Shown here one piece after another: positions 9,093 through 19,285 of a DNA stretch of 64,000 nt. The notes beneath the pieces are model-generated. The model searched no databases and was not told the origin of the DNA. It worked only from the letters and a program-made list of their open reading frames with translations. Position numbers and translations under genes: made by a program. Source of the DNA: Ulvibacterium marinum (GTDB taxonomy: Bacteria > Bacteroidota > Bacteroidia > Flavobacteriales > Flavobacteriaceae); contig NZ_RBCJ01000003.1 of the NCBI RefSeq assembly GCF_003626755.1, forward strand, positions 315,859-379,858, written 5' to 3'. Each line of letters begins with the position of its first letter. Position 1 is the first letter of the stretch.

Positions 9093-11786
9093 ATGGCAGA
9101 CAATGCAAACATAAGGCTTAATAAGGTTCTTAGGGAGCTCAACATTTCTTTGGATAGGGCAGTGGACTTTTTAACATCCAAAGGGCATGAAGTAGATGCC
9201 CGTCCCACTACCAAGATATCCAATGAAGTGTACCAAGTACTTTTGGACGAGTTTCAGACGGATATGAGCAAAAAGGTTGCGTCCAAGGAAGTAGGGGAGG
9301 AGAAAAGAAAGGAAAAAGAGGCCATAAGGTTGCAATTGGAACAAGAGCAGGAAGAAAGGCGAATTGCCAGGGAGAAAAGGGCGGCCTCGTCTGCCGCTGA
9401 TAATGTTATCAAGGCCAAGGCTGAGCTTTCCGGTCCCAAGACTGTAGGCAAGATTGATCTAAATCCGAAAAAAAAGACTCCGGCCGCTCCTAAAAAGACA
9501 GAAGAAACGGCCAAAGCTAAAGAACCTGAGGTAAAGGAGGCCCCAAAAGCTCCAATAGCCCCTGAAGAAAAACCTAAGCAGGCCGCTGAACCGAATGAAA
9601 ATGAAGCTGAAGCTGAAAAGGAGAACGAAAAGATAACTACGCAATACCAAAAACTTTCCGGACCAAAAATAACCGGTGATAAGATTGACCTTACCAAATT
9701 CCAGAAACCGAAGAAAAAGAAAGAGGAGCCAAAGAGCACCAATACAGGGGGAGATAGGAAAAAGCGAAGAAAGCGGATTGTAAGCAATACCGGTGATGCC
9801 AACAAAGGCACAGTGTCACGAGGCAGGGGACCTGGAGGGAGAAAAGATGTAAAACGCTTTGCTTCCGCAAACAAAGTGGAGCCTTCCGAAGAAGATGTTC
9901 AAAAACAGGTAAGGGAAACCTTGGAAAAACTTCAAGGGAAATCCAAAAAGGGCAAAGGGGCCAAATATCGTAGGGACAAAAGAGACCAGCACCGTCAACA
10001 AACGGAGAAAGATCTTGAACAACAAGAACTGGAAAGTAAAATTTTGAAGGTAACGGAATTTGTTACCGCCAGTGAGGTTGCAACGATGATGGGCGTTTCT
10101 ACTACTGAAATTATTTCGGCCTGTATGTCGCTTGGAATTATGGTCACCATGAACCAGCGCTTGGATGCCGAAACGCTTTCCATAGTTGCCGATGAATTCG
10201 GTTACGAAGTAGAGTTCGTTACCGCCGAAATTGAGGAGGCCATAGAAGAGGATCAAGATGCACCTGAGGATTTAAAACCAAGGGCACCTATTGTTACGGT
10301 AATGGGTCATGTAGATCATGGTAAAACATCCCTGTTGGATTATGTTCGGGAGGCCAATGTCATTGCAGGGGAGAGCGGAGGTATTACTCAACATATCGGG
10401 GCCTATGGAGTGGAATTGGACGATGGCCAAAGAATAACCTTTTTGGATACACCCGGTCACGAAGCCTTTACGGCAATGCGTGCTCGTGGGGCGCAAGTAA
10501 CGGATATTGCGGTAATTGTGATAGCGGCGGATGACGATATTATGCCCCAGACCAAGGAAGCTATTAGTCATGCCCAGGCTGCCGCGGTACCTCTGGTATT
10601 TGCCATTAATAAAATAGATAGGCCAACGGCCAATCCGGATAAGATCAAGGAAGGACTCGCCAATATGAACCTTTTGGTAGAGGACTGGGGTGGAAAAATA
10701 CAATCCCACGATATTTCGGCCAAAACGGGTGATGGGGTAAAGGAACTATTGGAAAAGGTTTTGCTCGAAGCAGAATTGTTGGAATTAAAGGCCAATCCCA
10801 ATAAAAATGCCTCAGGTACTGTCGTAGAAGCCTTTTTGGACAAAGGGCGCGGATACGTGTCCACTATTTTGGTACAGGCCGGAACCTTGCGAATAGGGGA
10901 TTATGTATTGGCCGGTACCCATAGCGGAAAGGTCAAGGCCATGTACGATGAGCGAGGGAAAGAAATAAAAAAGGCCGGTCCGGCTACGCCCATTTCAATA
11001 TTGGGATTGGACGGGGCGCCTCAAGCGGGAGATAAATTCAACGTCATGGAAGATGAACGTGAAGCCAAACAGATTGCAACAAAAAGATCCCAATTGTTAC
11101 GGGAGCAATCCGTTAGGACACAACGTCATATTACGTTGGATGAAATCGGAAGGAGAATTGCCCTTGGAGATTTCAAGGAATTGAACATCATACTCAAAGG
11201 AGATGTGGATGGTTCGGTCGAAGCTTTGGTAGATTCCTTCCAAAAACTCTCTACAGATGAGATTCAAGTGAATATTATTCACAAGGGGGTGGGTGCCATA
11301 ACGGAATCCGATGTACTCTTAGCTTCAGCTTCGGATGCAATAATTATTGGCTTTAATGTTAGGCCTATGGGCAATGCCAGGGAAATTGCGGAAAAGGAAG
11401 AAATCGATATCCGCATGTATTCCATAATCTATGATGCCATTAATGACCTTAAGGATGCCATGGAAGGAATGCTTTCTCCTGAGATAAAAGAGGAAATTAC
11501 GGGTACAGCTGAAATTAGGGAAACCTTTAAGATTTCCAAGGTAGGTACAATCGCAGGGTGTATGGTTACCAGCGGAAAAATATTCCGAAATTCCAATATT
11601 CGCCTTATTCGAGATGGTGTGGTTATCTATACCGGTGAATTGTCATCCCTAAAACGATTCAAGGACGATGTTAAGGAAGTAGCCAAAGGTTATGATTGCG
11701 GTCTTCAGGTTAAGAATTATAATGATATTAAGGAGAGCGATATCGTTGAGGCCTTCCAAGAGGTGGCCGTGAAGAAAAAATTATGA
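9093..11786 (+). CDS. infB: translation initiation factor IF-2
   Basis: An 897-residue GTPase that brings initiator fMet-tRNA to the 30S subunit and promotes 50S joining. The N-terminal IF2_N motif ([20 protein letters not shown]) is followed by a long, highly charged, low-complexity Lys/Glu/Ala linker (about 55-310). A second IF2_N-like region follows, then the G domain with GHVDHGKTS near residues 405-413, DTPGHEAF (G3) and NKID (G4). Domains II, III and IV complete the C-terminus. The length is usual given the variable linker. It is the last gene of the rimP operon and ends in a strong hairpin terminator at 11808-11837 shared with the convergent SPOR gene. Confidence 0.98.
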   Translation: MADNANIRLNKVLRELNISLDRAVDFLTSKGHEVDARPTTKISNEVYQVLLDEFQTDMSKKVASKEVGEEKRKEKEAIRLQLEQEQEERRIAREKRAASSAADNVIKAKAELSGPKTVGKIDLNPKKKTPAAPKKTEETAKAKEPEVKEAPKAPIAPEEKPKQAAEPNENEAEAEKENEKITTQYQKLSGPKITGDKIDLTKFQKPKKKKEEPKSTNTGGDRKKRRKRIVSNTGDANKGTVSRGRGPGGRKDVKRFASANKVEPSEEDVQKQVRETLEKLQGKSKKGKGAKYRRDKRDQHRQQTEKDLEQQELESKILKVTEFVTASEVATMMGVSTTEIISACMSLGIMVTMNQRLDAETLSIVADEFGYEVEFVTAEIEEAIEEDQDAPEDLKPRAPIVTVMGHVDHGKTSLLDYVREANVIAGESGGITQHIGAYGVELDDGQRITFLDTPGHEAFTAMRARGAQVTDIAVIVIAADDDIMPQTKEAISHAQAAAVPLVFAINKIDRPTANPDKIKEGLANMNLLVEDWGGKIQSHDISAKTGDGVKELLEKVLLEAELLELKANPNKNASGTVVEAFLDKGRGYVSTILVQAGTLRIGDYVLAGTHSGKVKAMYDERGKEIKKAGPATPISILGLDGAPQAGDKFNVMEDEREAKQIATKRSQLLREQSVRTQRHITLDEIGRRIALGDFKELNIILKGDVDGSVEALVDSFQKLSTDEIQVNIIHKGVGAITESDVLLASASDAIIIGFNVRPMGNAREIAEKEEIDIRMYSIIYDAINDLKDAMEGMLSPEIKEEITGTAEIRETFKISKVGTIAGCMVTSGKIFRNSNIRLIRDGVVIYTGELSSLKRFKDDVKEVAKGYDCGLQVKNYNDIKESDIVEAFQEVAVKKKL

Positions 11787-11807
11787 TAGATACAATTTAA
11801 CGGAAAG

Positions 11808-11837
11808 AAAAAATCGACCAATTAGGTCGATTTTTTT
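11808..11837. terminator. bidirectional terminator between infB and the SPOR gene
   Basis: A12 stem: AAAAAATCGACC (11808-11819) pairs with GGTCGATTTTTT (11825-11836) around the loop AATTA, flanked by A and T runs, so it can act on both strands. The stop codon of the minus-strand SPOR gene (11822-11824) lies in the loop. Confidence 0.85.
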
Positions 11838-12202
11838 GGTTTTAACAACATTGCATTGGGATATTTTTCCCGTACTTCCAAAAACTTCCGCTCAGCTTCC
11901 AACTTGTCCTTAAACTTTCCGACCCTGACTCTATAGGTAGGGGAATCGAAATCTATTTTTGAAGGTAGTTCTGGGAAGTCTTCCTCTACCTCCATTTGTA
12001 TTTCCTGGGCTTGGTCAAAAGAACCAAAACCCACTTGTATCCTATAATGTTCCGTACTCGCATTGGCCGACTTATAAATGTCCAATAAGGTCTCGATATT
12101 TTTATCCTGTTCAATGGTTATTTTTCCTTGCTGTGCACTGCAAAGCTGAATTCCCAAAATCAATACAACCAATGATAGCGGTGTTTTTAAGATAAAGTCC
12201 AT
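11822..12202 (-). CDS. SPOR-domain-like secreted protein
   Basis: A 126-residue protein with a signal peptide (MDFILKTPLSLVVLILGIQLCSAQ, cleavage near residue 23). The mature part contains a SPOR-like repeat: YRIQVGFGSFDQAQEIQMEV and later SPTYRVRVGKFKDKLEAERKF, two copies of the beta-alpha unit that binds denuded septal peptidoglycan glycans. A domain of about 70 residues at the C-terminus fits the family. It would act in the periplasm or at the division site. A gene of this type between infB and the act operon is familiar from other Flavobacteriia, from memory. The convergent arrangement shares a terminator with infB. Confidence 0.8.
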   Translation of the reverse strand: MDFILKTPLSLVVLILGIQLCSAQQGKITIEQDKNIETLLDIYKSANASTEHYRIQVGFGSFDQAQEIQMEVEEDFPELPSKIDFDSPTYRVRVGKFKDKLEAERKFLEVREKYPNAMLLKPKKST

Positions 12203-12273
12203 AGTTTGTTTCTAGAGTTTTACAAAAGTAATTCTTTATGTTTTAGTGCTTGAATTTTTCCTTTATTTAGAAC

Positions 12274-12297
12274 AATTATAAATTATAAATTATAAAT
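12274..12297 (+). repeat. AT-only heptamer repeat upstream of actA
   Basis: AATTATA occurs three times in tandem (12274-12294) plus AAT. It ends about 33 bases upstream of the actA -7 box, where an AT-rich upstream element could touch RNA polymerase. Confidence 0.6.
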
Positions 12298-12329
12298 CCA
12301 TTAACATTTTCAAAATAAAGTCAATGTCG

Positions 12330-12337
12330 TATTTTTG
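12330..12337 (+). promoter_or_regulatory. -7 promoter box of the act-cox operon
   Basis: TATTTTTG matches the Bacteroidota -7 consensus TAnnTTTG and lies 85 bases before actA. The -33 region has no perfect TTG; the AT-rich repeat further upstream may compensate. Confidence 0.55.
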
Positions 12338-12422
12338 CCTTCAATTTGAGGCACCGTAATACTACCTAACATCCCATATATACTAATTATCGTGCCAAGA
12401 TTTCGAAAGAAATAGTTACCAT

Positions 12423-13808
12423 ATGAAAAAGGTTCCATACCGCAATCGAATTTCTAAAGTTTTAGGTGTTAGTCTCATTATTTTCCTTCTTTTTTCCATT
12501 TCACTCTACAGTCAAGAAGAAGCAGTTGCCGAGAATGCTGAAGTTGCAACGGAAGAAGGTGCAGCGGACACATCTGCCGGGGATCCTGCAAAGGGAAAAT
12601 CCTTGTTCAATCAAAATTGTGCTGCTTGCCATGCACTGAACCGAAAAATGACCGGACCGGCTTTGGCCAATGTTGAAAGTAGACTCGCAGAGGAAGAAGG
12701 CCTGGATAAGGAATGGCTGTATGCTTGGATAAAGAACAGTCCCGGAATGATAAAGTCCGGTGATGCCTATTCGGTCAAAATTTATAATGAATACAATCAG
12801 GCGGCAATGACCGCTTTCCCAACGTTGAGTAATCAGGATATCGATGATATTTTAGCGTACACTGCAGCTCCTCCTCCTGCGGCCGCACCATCGGTAGCTG
12901 CTACGGCGACAGATAGTGCAGGTTCTTCAAAGTCTTCCGGAATTTCCAATGAAATACTGTTAGGCGCCTTGGCCGTGGTCTTTGGACTTTTGGTACTAAT
13001 GCTTTTCTTGGTCAATAGTACCCTTAAGAGAATTGCCGAAGCCAATGGTGTTGTTCTGGAAAAAGAGCGCGCGGAAAAGAGAACTCCCATTTGGAAGGCA
13101 TTTGCGCAAAATCAGTTTTTGGTCTTGGTCACGGTGATATTTCTTTTGCTGGGAAGCGCTTACTTTGCTTATGGATGGATGATGCAAGTAGGTGTAGATC
13201 AAGGATATGCGCCCATTCAGCCTATACACTATTCCCATAAGATACATGCGGGCGATAATAAGATAGAATGTAAGTATTGCCATTCTTCGGCACGGGTTTC
13301 CAAACATTCCGGAATTCCATCCTTGAACGTCTGTATGAACTGTCATAAATCCATTTACGAATATAAAGGAAATCCGGAAGGGCCTACCCAAGAGGATTTG
13401 GCCAATGGATATACCAATGAATTTTACACGGGTGAAATAAAGAAATTGTATAAGGCCGTTGGTTGGGACGAAGAGAATCAGAAGTACACTGGAGAAAGTC
13501 AGCCTGTTGAATGGGTACGTATCCATAACCTTCCCGATTTTGCTTATTTCAATCATTCACAACACGTTTCGGTGGCCGGTATAGAATGTCAGACCTGTCA
13601 TGGCCCCGTTGAGGAAATGGAAATCATGTACCAATACTCTCCTTTGACCATGGGTTGGTGTGTGGAATGTCATAGGGAAACCAATGTAAAAGTTGAAGGC
13701 AACGAATACTATGCAAAAATCCACGCGGAACTTTCCAAAAAATATGGTGTAGACCAGCTTACGGCGGCCCAGATGGGCGGTTTGGAATGTGGAAAATGTC
13801 ACTATTGA
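12423..13808 (+). CDS. actA: alternative complex III subunit ActA (multiheme cytochrome c)
   Basis: A 461-residue membrane-anchored multiheme cytochrome of alternative complex III, the quinol:electron-acceptor oxidoreductase that replaces the bc1 complex. After a signal/anchor (about 12-30) comes a fused monoheme domain with CAACH at residues 66-70. A linker, one or two membrane helices (about 178-200 and 232-255) and the classic pentaheme part follow, with CKYCH, CMNCH, CQTCH, CVECH and CGKCH. Six CxxCH sites in all are visible. The N-terminal extra heme domain is a fusion relative to the basic pentaheme ActA. First gene of actABCDEF-coxBA; its promoter box is at 12330. Confidence 0.93.
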   Translation: MKKVPYRNRISKVLGVSLIIFLLFSISLYSQEEAVAENAEVATEEGAADTSAGDPAKGKSLFNQNCAACHALNRKMTGPALANVESRLAEEEGLDKEWLYAWIKNSPGMIKSGDAYSVKIYNEYNQAAMTAFPTLSNQDIDDILAYTAAPPPAAAPSVAATATDSAGSSKSSGISNEILLGALAVVFGLLVLMLFLVNSTLKRIAEANGVVLEKERAEKRTPIWKAFAQNQFLVLVTVIFLLLGSAYFAYGWMMQVGVDQGYAPIQPIHYSHKIHAGDNKIECKYCHSSARVSKHSGIPSLNVCMNCHKSIYEYKGNPEGPTQEDLANGYTNEFYTGEIKKLYKAVGWDEENQKYTGESQPVEWVRIHNLPDFAYFNHSQHVSVAGIECQTCHGPVEEMEIMYQYSPLTMGWCVECHRETNVKVEGNEYYAKIHAELSKKYGVDQLTAAQMGGLECGKCHY

Positions 13809-13842
13809 TTAAAACTAAAGCAGCTAATTACAGAGATATCGT

Positions 13843-16800
13843 ATGGCATCAAACAAAAAATATTGGAAAAGCGAAGCGGAGTTAAATCCTAACGATTCCA
13901 TTGTTGAGACGCTAAAGCAAAACGAGTTTGTAGAGGAGATTCCTGTTGATGATTTCTTGGGCGATAAGGAGAACCTTTCCGCCACTACCACCAATAGAAG
14001 GGACTTTTTAAAGTATGTAGGGTTTAGTACCGCTGCGGCTTCCCTTGCAGCATGTCAAGGACCTGTCCGTAAATCCATTCCTTATGTAGTACAACCGGAA
14101 AATATTGTGCCCGGTGTGGCCAATTATTATGCGACTACCATTGCCAATGGTTTTGATTTTGCGAGTATACTTATAAAGACAAGGGAAGGTAGACCGATAA
14201 AAGTTGAAAATAATACAGAGGCCAAAGTGGGCGGAAGTGCAAATGCCAGGGTCCAGGCTTCGGTTCTGTCCTTATATGACAGCACAAGGCTGCAAGGTCC
14301 CTTGGCTAACGGGGAGCCTATTGAGTGGGATGCCTTGGATGCCGGGGTAAAGGCCAAATTGGGAAGTCTAAAAGGTTCCGGAAAACAAATAGCCCTATTA
14401 ACACAAACTTATGCGAGTCCCTCAACTTCTAGGCTTGTAGCGGAGTTCAAGGAAATGTATGGCGATGTGAACCATGTTGCCTATGACGCGATTTCCGAGG
14501 ATGCCGCTCTTACCGCTTTCGAGAACCGATATGGGGAACGTGCCTTGGCGGACTATGATTTTTCAAAAGCGGATTTGATCATTTCCTTCGGAGCCGATTT
14601 CTTGGCGGACTGGCAAGGTGGTGGATTTGATAACGGTTATGCCAAAGGCAGGATTCCAAAAAATGGAAAAATGTCGAGGCATGTCCAGTTTGAGGCTAAT
14701 ATGTCCCTAACCGGGGCAAATGCTGATAAACGCGTTCCGTTGACGCCTATGCAACAAAAAGTAGCCTTGGCCAAGTTGTATGCCAAATTAAATGGCACTT
14801 CGGTTGGTGGTGAAATCGGGGATGCCGAACAGGCACTGGATGCCGTGGTTGCACAAATAAAGAAAAATACAAGCAATGCCGTGGTAGTTACCGGTATTGA
14901 TGACGTAAATGCCCAGTCTGTGGTTCTGGCCATAAATGAAATGTTGGGTAGTAAAGCATTTGACCCAAAGTCCCCTAAATATAGCAGACAAGGAAATACC
15001 AATGCCGTTAATGCTTTGATTTCCGATATGAACGCAGGGAAGGTCGGGGCATTGATAATGGATGGGGTAAACCCAATGTATACCCTGCCCAATGCGGTGG
15101 ATTTTGCCAGTGGTATTGAAAAAGTAGATATATCCGTTGTGTTTTCCACCAATTGGAACGAAACTACTGAGGTAACACAGTATACTGCGGCGACCAACCA
15201 CTTTTTGGAATCCTGGGGAGATGTTCATATCAAAAAAGGCCATTACAGCCTTACGCAGCCCACAATCAAGGAGTTGTTTGATACTAGGCAATTTCAAACT
15301 GCGCTATTGGGGTGGATGGGCCGCGATATTAGTTACTACGATTATATAAAGGAAACTTGGGAAACGTTTGTGCTCAACGGTGCTGATTGGAACAAAGTGC
15401 TTCATGATGGAGTATTTGTAGTTTCCGATCAGGTAGAGGGTGATCCTGAAAATACGTTGGGGCAAGAAGACAAGGAAACATCGGATGAAACAATGACCGA
15501 AGAATCGGCTACATCCTTGTCTATTGTGCCTATAGCCTCCGCGGTGCGAAGTTTGGCGAATGCTACCAGTGGCGGTGGTATGGAACTTACACTTTACCCC
15601 AAAATAGGTATGGGAGATGGGCAGCAGGCCAATAATCCTTGGCTGCAAGAATTCCCGGATCCCATTACCCGAGTATCTTGGGATAACTACGTTACGGTTT
15701 CCAAGGCAGATGCAGAACAAATGGGATTGGAAAACGTGCATGTCGCCAATGGCGGTATGGATGGAAGTTATGTAAAGCTTACGGTAGATGGGGTGTCCAT
15801 TGATGGAGTTCCCGTTATTGTTCAACCCGGGCAGGCCAACGGTTCTGTAGGACTCTCTTTTGGGTATGGTAAAAAAGTGGGTATGAAATCGGAGATGCAG
15901 ACCGGTGTGAATGCCTATACATTATACCGGAATTTCAATGCTGTTCAGTCCGTAACGATTGAAAAATCACCGGGAATGCATGAATTTGCCTGCGTTCAAT
16001 TACACAAGACATTAATGGGTAGGGGTGATATCATCAAAGAAACTACCCTAGAAATTTTCAATACCAAGGACCATGCCGAATGGAACCATGTTCCAGTGGT
16101 ATCCCTTAATCACCAAGAGGTACCGGCTACTACCGTAGATCTTTGGGACAGCTTTGATCGTTCTATTGGGCATCACTTCAATATGTCCATAGATTTAAAT
16201 GCTTGTACGGGTTGTGGTGCCTGTGTTATTGCCTGTCACGCAGAGAATAACGTCCCAGTGGTGGGTAAAGAAGAAGTAAGGCTTTCCAGGGATATGCACT
16301 GGTTGCGAATAGATAGATATTATTCTTCAGAGGATACATTTGAGGAGGATAATACCAAGAAAGAGGAATTTGATGGTCTTTCAGGAGAAAAAGGCTCTTT
16401 GGGAGGTTTCGGGGAGTTGGAACATCCAGCTACCAACCCGCAGGTGGCCTTTCAGCCCGTAATGTGTCAGCATTGTAATCATGCGCCCTGTGAGACAGTT
16501 TGCCCGGTTGCGGCTACATCGCATGGTCGTCAAGGACAGAATCAAATGGCCTATAACCGGTGTGTAGGTACCCGTTATTGTGCCAATAACTGCCCATATA
16601 AAGTGAGGAGGTTCAATTGGTTCCTGTACAATAACAATGATGAGTTTGATTACCATATGAATAACGATTTGGGCAAGATGGTTCTCAATCCTGATGTCAA
16701 CGTACGTTCAAGGGGAGTTATAGAAAAGTGTTCCCTTTGTATCCAGAAAACGCAGAAAACCATTTTGGATGCCAAACGTGAGGGCCGCCAAATTAAAGAT

Positions 16801-16989
16801 GGGGAGTTCCAGACAGCTTGTTCATCTGCATGTAGCAGTGGCGCGATCGTATTTGGGGATGTAAATGACAAGGAGAGTAAGGTTGCCGAATTGGCGGAAA
16901 GTGACCGTATGTACCACTTGTTGGAGCATGTGGGAACCAAACCCAATGTATTCTATCATGTAAAAGTTAGGAATACCAACGAAGCTTAA
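13843..16989 (+). CDS. actB: alternative complex III subunit ActB (molybdopterin-like plus Fe-S protein)
   Basis: A 1048-residue periplasm-facing subunit of alternative complex III. A twin-arginine signal lies unusually deep (RRDFLKY from residue 52), ending in a lipobox-like LAAC with Cys71, so a Tat-exported lipoprotein is likely. Residues about 75-745 resemble a molybdopterin oxidoreductase fold, which in characterised ActB proteins lacks the cofactor. Residues about 775-1040 form an Fe-S domain with CTGCGACVIAC, CQHCNHAPCETVC, CVGTRYCANNC and CSLC...CSSAC clusters. It passes electrons from quinol oxidation to the heme wire of ActA. It starts 34 bases after actA at the ATG at 13843. Confidence 0.95.
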   Translation: MASNKKYWKSEAELNPNDSIVETLKQNEFVEEIPVDDFLGDKENLSATTTNRRDFLKYVGFSTAAASLAACQGPVRKSIPYVVQPENIVPGVANYYATTIANGFDFASILIKTREGRPIKVENNTEAKVGGSANARVQASVLSLYDSTRLQGPLANGEPIEWDALDAGVKAKLGSLKGSGKQIALLTQTYASPSTSRLVAEFKEMYGDVNHVAYDAISEDAALTAFENRYGERALADYDFSKADLIISFGADFLADWQGGGFDNGYAKGRIPKNGKMSRHVQFEANMSLTGANADKRVPLTPMQQKVALAKLYAKLNGTSVGGEIGDAEQALDAVVAQIKKNTSNAVVVTGIDDVNAQSVVLAINEMLGSKAFDPKSPKYSRQGNTNAVNALISDMNAGKVGALIMDGVNPMYTLPNAVDFASGIEKVDISVVFSTNWNETTEVTQYTAATNHFLESWGDVHIKKGHYSLTQPTIKELFDTRQFQTALLGWMGRDISYYDYIKETWETFVLNGADWNKVLHDGVFVVSDQVEGDPENTLGQEDKETSDETMTEESATSLSIVPIASAVRSLANATSGGGMELTLYPKIGMGDGQQANNPWLQEFPDPITRVSWDNYVTVSKADAEQMGLENVHVANGGMDGSYVKLTVDGVSIDGVPVIVQPGQANGSVGLSFGYGKKVGMKSEMQTGVNAYTLYRNFNAVQSVTIEKSPGMHEFACVQLHKTLMGRGDIIKETTLEIFNTKDHAEWNHVPVVSLNHQEVPATTVDLWDSFDRSIGHHFNMSIDLNACTGCGACVIACHAENNVPVVGKEEVRLSRDMHWLRIDRYYSSEDTFEEDNTKKEEFDGLSGEKGSLGGFGELEHPATNPQVAFQPVMCQHCNHAPCETVCPVAATSHGRQGQNQMAYNRCVGTRYCANNCPYKVRRFNWFLYNNNDEFDYHMNNDLGKMVLNPDVNVRSRGVIEKCSLCIQKTQKTILDAKREGRQIKDGEFQTACSSACSSGAIVFGDVNDKESKVAELAESDRMYHLLEHVGTKPNVFYHVKVRNTNEA

Positions 16990-17023
16990 ACCATACAATA
17001 AAAAACAACTATAATAGAAATCT

Positions 17024-18751
17024 ATGGCGTCGCATTACGAAGCACCTATTCGAAGGCCCTTAGTAATTGGGGATAAAGGCTACCACGATGTAACCGTGGA
17101 TATTGCCGCTCCGGTAGAGGGAAGGGCCAATAAGCACTGGTGGATTGTCTTTACCATTGCCTTGGCCGCATTACTTTGGGGTGTTGGGTGTATCATTTAT
17201 ACAATTTCCACAGGTATTGGTACCTGGGGTTTGAATAAGACCGTTAACTGGGCATGGGATATCACCAATTTCGTTTGGTGGGTAGGTATTGGTCATGCAG
17301 GGACGTTGATTTCCGCTGTATTGTTACTGTTCCGTCAAAAATGGAGAATGGCCATTAACCGTTCCGCAGAGGCCATGACCATTTTTTCCGTAATTCAGGC
17401 CGGGTTGTTCCCTATCATACACATGGGTCGTCCTTGGCTGGCATATTGGGTTTTACCTATTCCCAATCAATTCGGTTCACTTTGGGTAAACTTCAACTCG
17501 CCACTGCTCTGGGATGTTTTCGCAATTTCGACCTACCTCTCGGTTTCTTTGGTATTTTGGTGGACAGGCCTTTTGCCGGATTTTGCTATGATTCGTGACC
17601 GTGCCGTTAAACCATTTCAAAAGAAAATATACAGCTTGTTAAGTTTTGGATGGAGCGGGCGTGCCAAGGATTGGCAACGTTTTGAGGAGGTTTCCTTGGT
17701 TTTGGCCGGTTTGGCCACCCCTTTGGTACTTTCCGTGCACACTATCGTATCGTTTGACTTTGCTACATCCGTAATTCCGGGATGGCATACCACAATTTTC
17801 CCTCCTTACTTTGTTGCCGGTGCTGTTTTCTCGGGCTTCGCTATGGTGAATACGTTGTTGATCATAATGCGCAAGGTCTGTCATCTGGAGGCATACATTA
17901 CCGTACAGCACATTGAGTTGATGAACATCATAATCATGATTACGGGATCCATTGTAGGGTGCGCCTATATTACAGAACTTTTTATGGCCTGGTATTCCGG
18001 TGTAGAATATGAACAGTACGCCTTTTTGAATAGGGCTACGGGACCGTATTGGTGGGCATATTGGGCTATGATGACCTGTAACGTATTTTCACCTCAGTTT
18101 ATGTGGTTTAAAAAATTACGTACCAGTATCATGTTCTCGTTCTTTATTTCCATAGTAGTGAATATTGGGATGTGGTTTGAACGTTTTGTGATTATCGTAA
18201 CTTCACTGCATAGGGATTATCTCCCTTCTTCATGGACCATGTTTTCTCCCTCTTTTGTGGATATAGGCATATTCATAGGTACTTTGGGATTCTTTTTCGT
18301 ATTGTTCCTGCTTTATGCCAGAACCTTCCCGGTAATTGCGCAGGCCGAAGTAAAGACCATATTAAAATCTTCTGGGGAACGTTACAAGAAATTAAGGGAA
18401 GCAGGAAAACCATTGTATGAGATTACCAAAACCGCCCATATTCAGGAAAGTGTGGTTGAAGAAAAATCACTTCCCAAAGAAGAGCAGGAAAGTCAAGTTT
18501 CTACCTTACTGGACTCAATAGGCTCATTTGATGCGAACACGGAAACGCCCGATGATTTGAAGAAAGTCAAAGGAATTGGTCCCCAAATGGAAAAAACCCT
18601 GAACCAAATTGGGATATTCACCTTTGCTCAAGTAGGCAAAATGACGGAGAAAGAGTATAACCTCTTGGATTCCATAACTGGTTCTTTCCCCGGACGTGCA
18701 CAACGAGATGATTGGGCCGGACAAGCTAGAAGTTTAAATAACAATAAATAA
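17024..18751 (+). CDS. actC: alternative complex III subunit ActC (NrfD-like) with helix-hairpin-helix tail
   Basis: A 575-residue NrfD/PsrC-family integral membrane subunit, the predicted quinol-binding and possibly proton-translocating part of alternative complex III. About ten hydrophobic segments run from residue 45 to 445. After the last helix there is a charged cytoplasmic tail of about 120 residues. Its end (about 508-560) reads DDLKKVKGIGPQMEKTLNQI, with KGIGP at 516-520: a helix-hairpin-helix-type fold of the sort also found fused to respiratory NuoE proteins. This makes the protein about 100 residues longer than a bare NrfD-like subunit. actD follows one base after the stop. The tail's role is unknown. 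Confidence 0.95.
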   Translation: MASHYEAPIRRPLVIGDKGYHDVTVDIAAPVEGRANKHWWIVFTIALAALLWGVGCIIYTISTGIGTWGLNKTVNWAWDITNFVWWVGIGHAGTLISAVLLLFRQKWRMAINRSAEAMTIFSVIQAGLFPIIHMGRPWLAYWVLPIPNQFGSLWVNFNSPLLWDVFAISTYLSVSLVFWWTGLLPDFAMIRDRAVKPFQKKIYSLLSFGWSGRAKDWQRFEEVSLVLAGLATPLVLSVHTIVSFDFATSVIPGWHTTIFPPYFVAGAVFSGFAMVNTLLIIMRKVCHLEAYITVQHIELMNIIIMITGSIVGCAYITELFMAWYSGVEYEQYAFLNRATGPYWWAYWAMMTCNVFSPQFMWFKKLRTSIMFSFFISIVVNIGMWFERFVIIVTSLHRDYLPSSWTMFSPSFVDIGIFIGTLGFFFVLFLLYARTFPVIAQAEVKTILKSSGERYKKLREAGKPLYEITKTAHIQESVVEEKSLPKEEQESQVSTLLDSIGSFDANTETPDDLKKVKGIGPQMEKTLNQIGIFTFAQVGKMTEKEYNLLDSITGSFPGRAQRDDWAGQARSLNNNK

Positions 18752-18752
18752 T

Positions 18753-19283
18753 ATGGCATCTAAAGTTATACATGCTTACTATAATGATGATGATGTGTTG
18801 ATGCATGCGGTCAAAAAGATAAAGGAGGCCAAACATCATATAGAGGAAGTGTATTGTCCTTTCCCGGTACATGGTTTGGATAAGGCCATGGGACTGGCGC
18901 CGACCAGAATTGCCATTACATCCTTTATGTATGGTTGTTTAGGGCTGGCAGTGGCCATTGCCATGATGGATTATATCATGATCGATGATTGGCCCCAGGA
19001 TATTGGTGGCAAGCCTAGTTTTAGCTATATCGAAAATATGCCTGCTTTTGTGCCGATTATGTTTGAGCTAACCGTATTTTTTGCGGCCCACTTAATGGTT
19101 ATCACTTTTTATCTGAGAAGTAGGCTATGGCCATTTAAAAAAGCTGAAAATCCGGATGTGAGAACAACGGACGATCATTTTGTGATGGAAATTGAAATCC
19201 ATGACAATGAAAAGGAATTGCGTAACTTATTGTTGGATACAGGTGCGGTAGAGATAAGCATAGCAGATAAAAACGATCATTGA
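18753..19283 (+). CDS. actD: alternative complex III subunit ActD (DUF3341)
   Basis: A 176-residue DUF3341 protein. A soluble N-terminal domain (MASKVIHAYYNDDDVLMHAVKK) carries the VHGLDKAMGL segment typical of the family. Two membrane helices follow (about 53-75 and 97-120), then a short acidic cytoplasmic domain. In solved complexes ActD is a peripheral/two-helix subunit beside ActC, with no cofactor. It starts one base after actC and ends three bases before the actE ATG, so it is clearly part of the operon. Confidence 0.93.
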   Translation: MASKVIHAYYNDDDVLMHAVKKIKEAKHHIEEVYCPFPVHGLDKAMGLAPTRIAITSFMYGCLGLAVAIAMMDYIMIDDWPQDIGGKPSFSYIENMPAFVPIMFELTVFFAAHLMVITFYLRSRLWPFKKAENPDVRTTDDHFVMEIEIHDNEKELRNLLLDTGAVEISIADKNDH

Positions 19284-19285
19284 AT

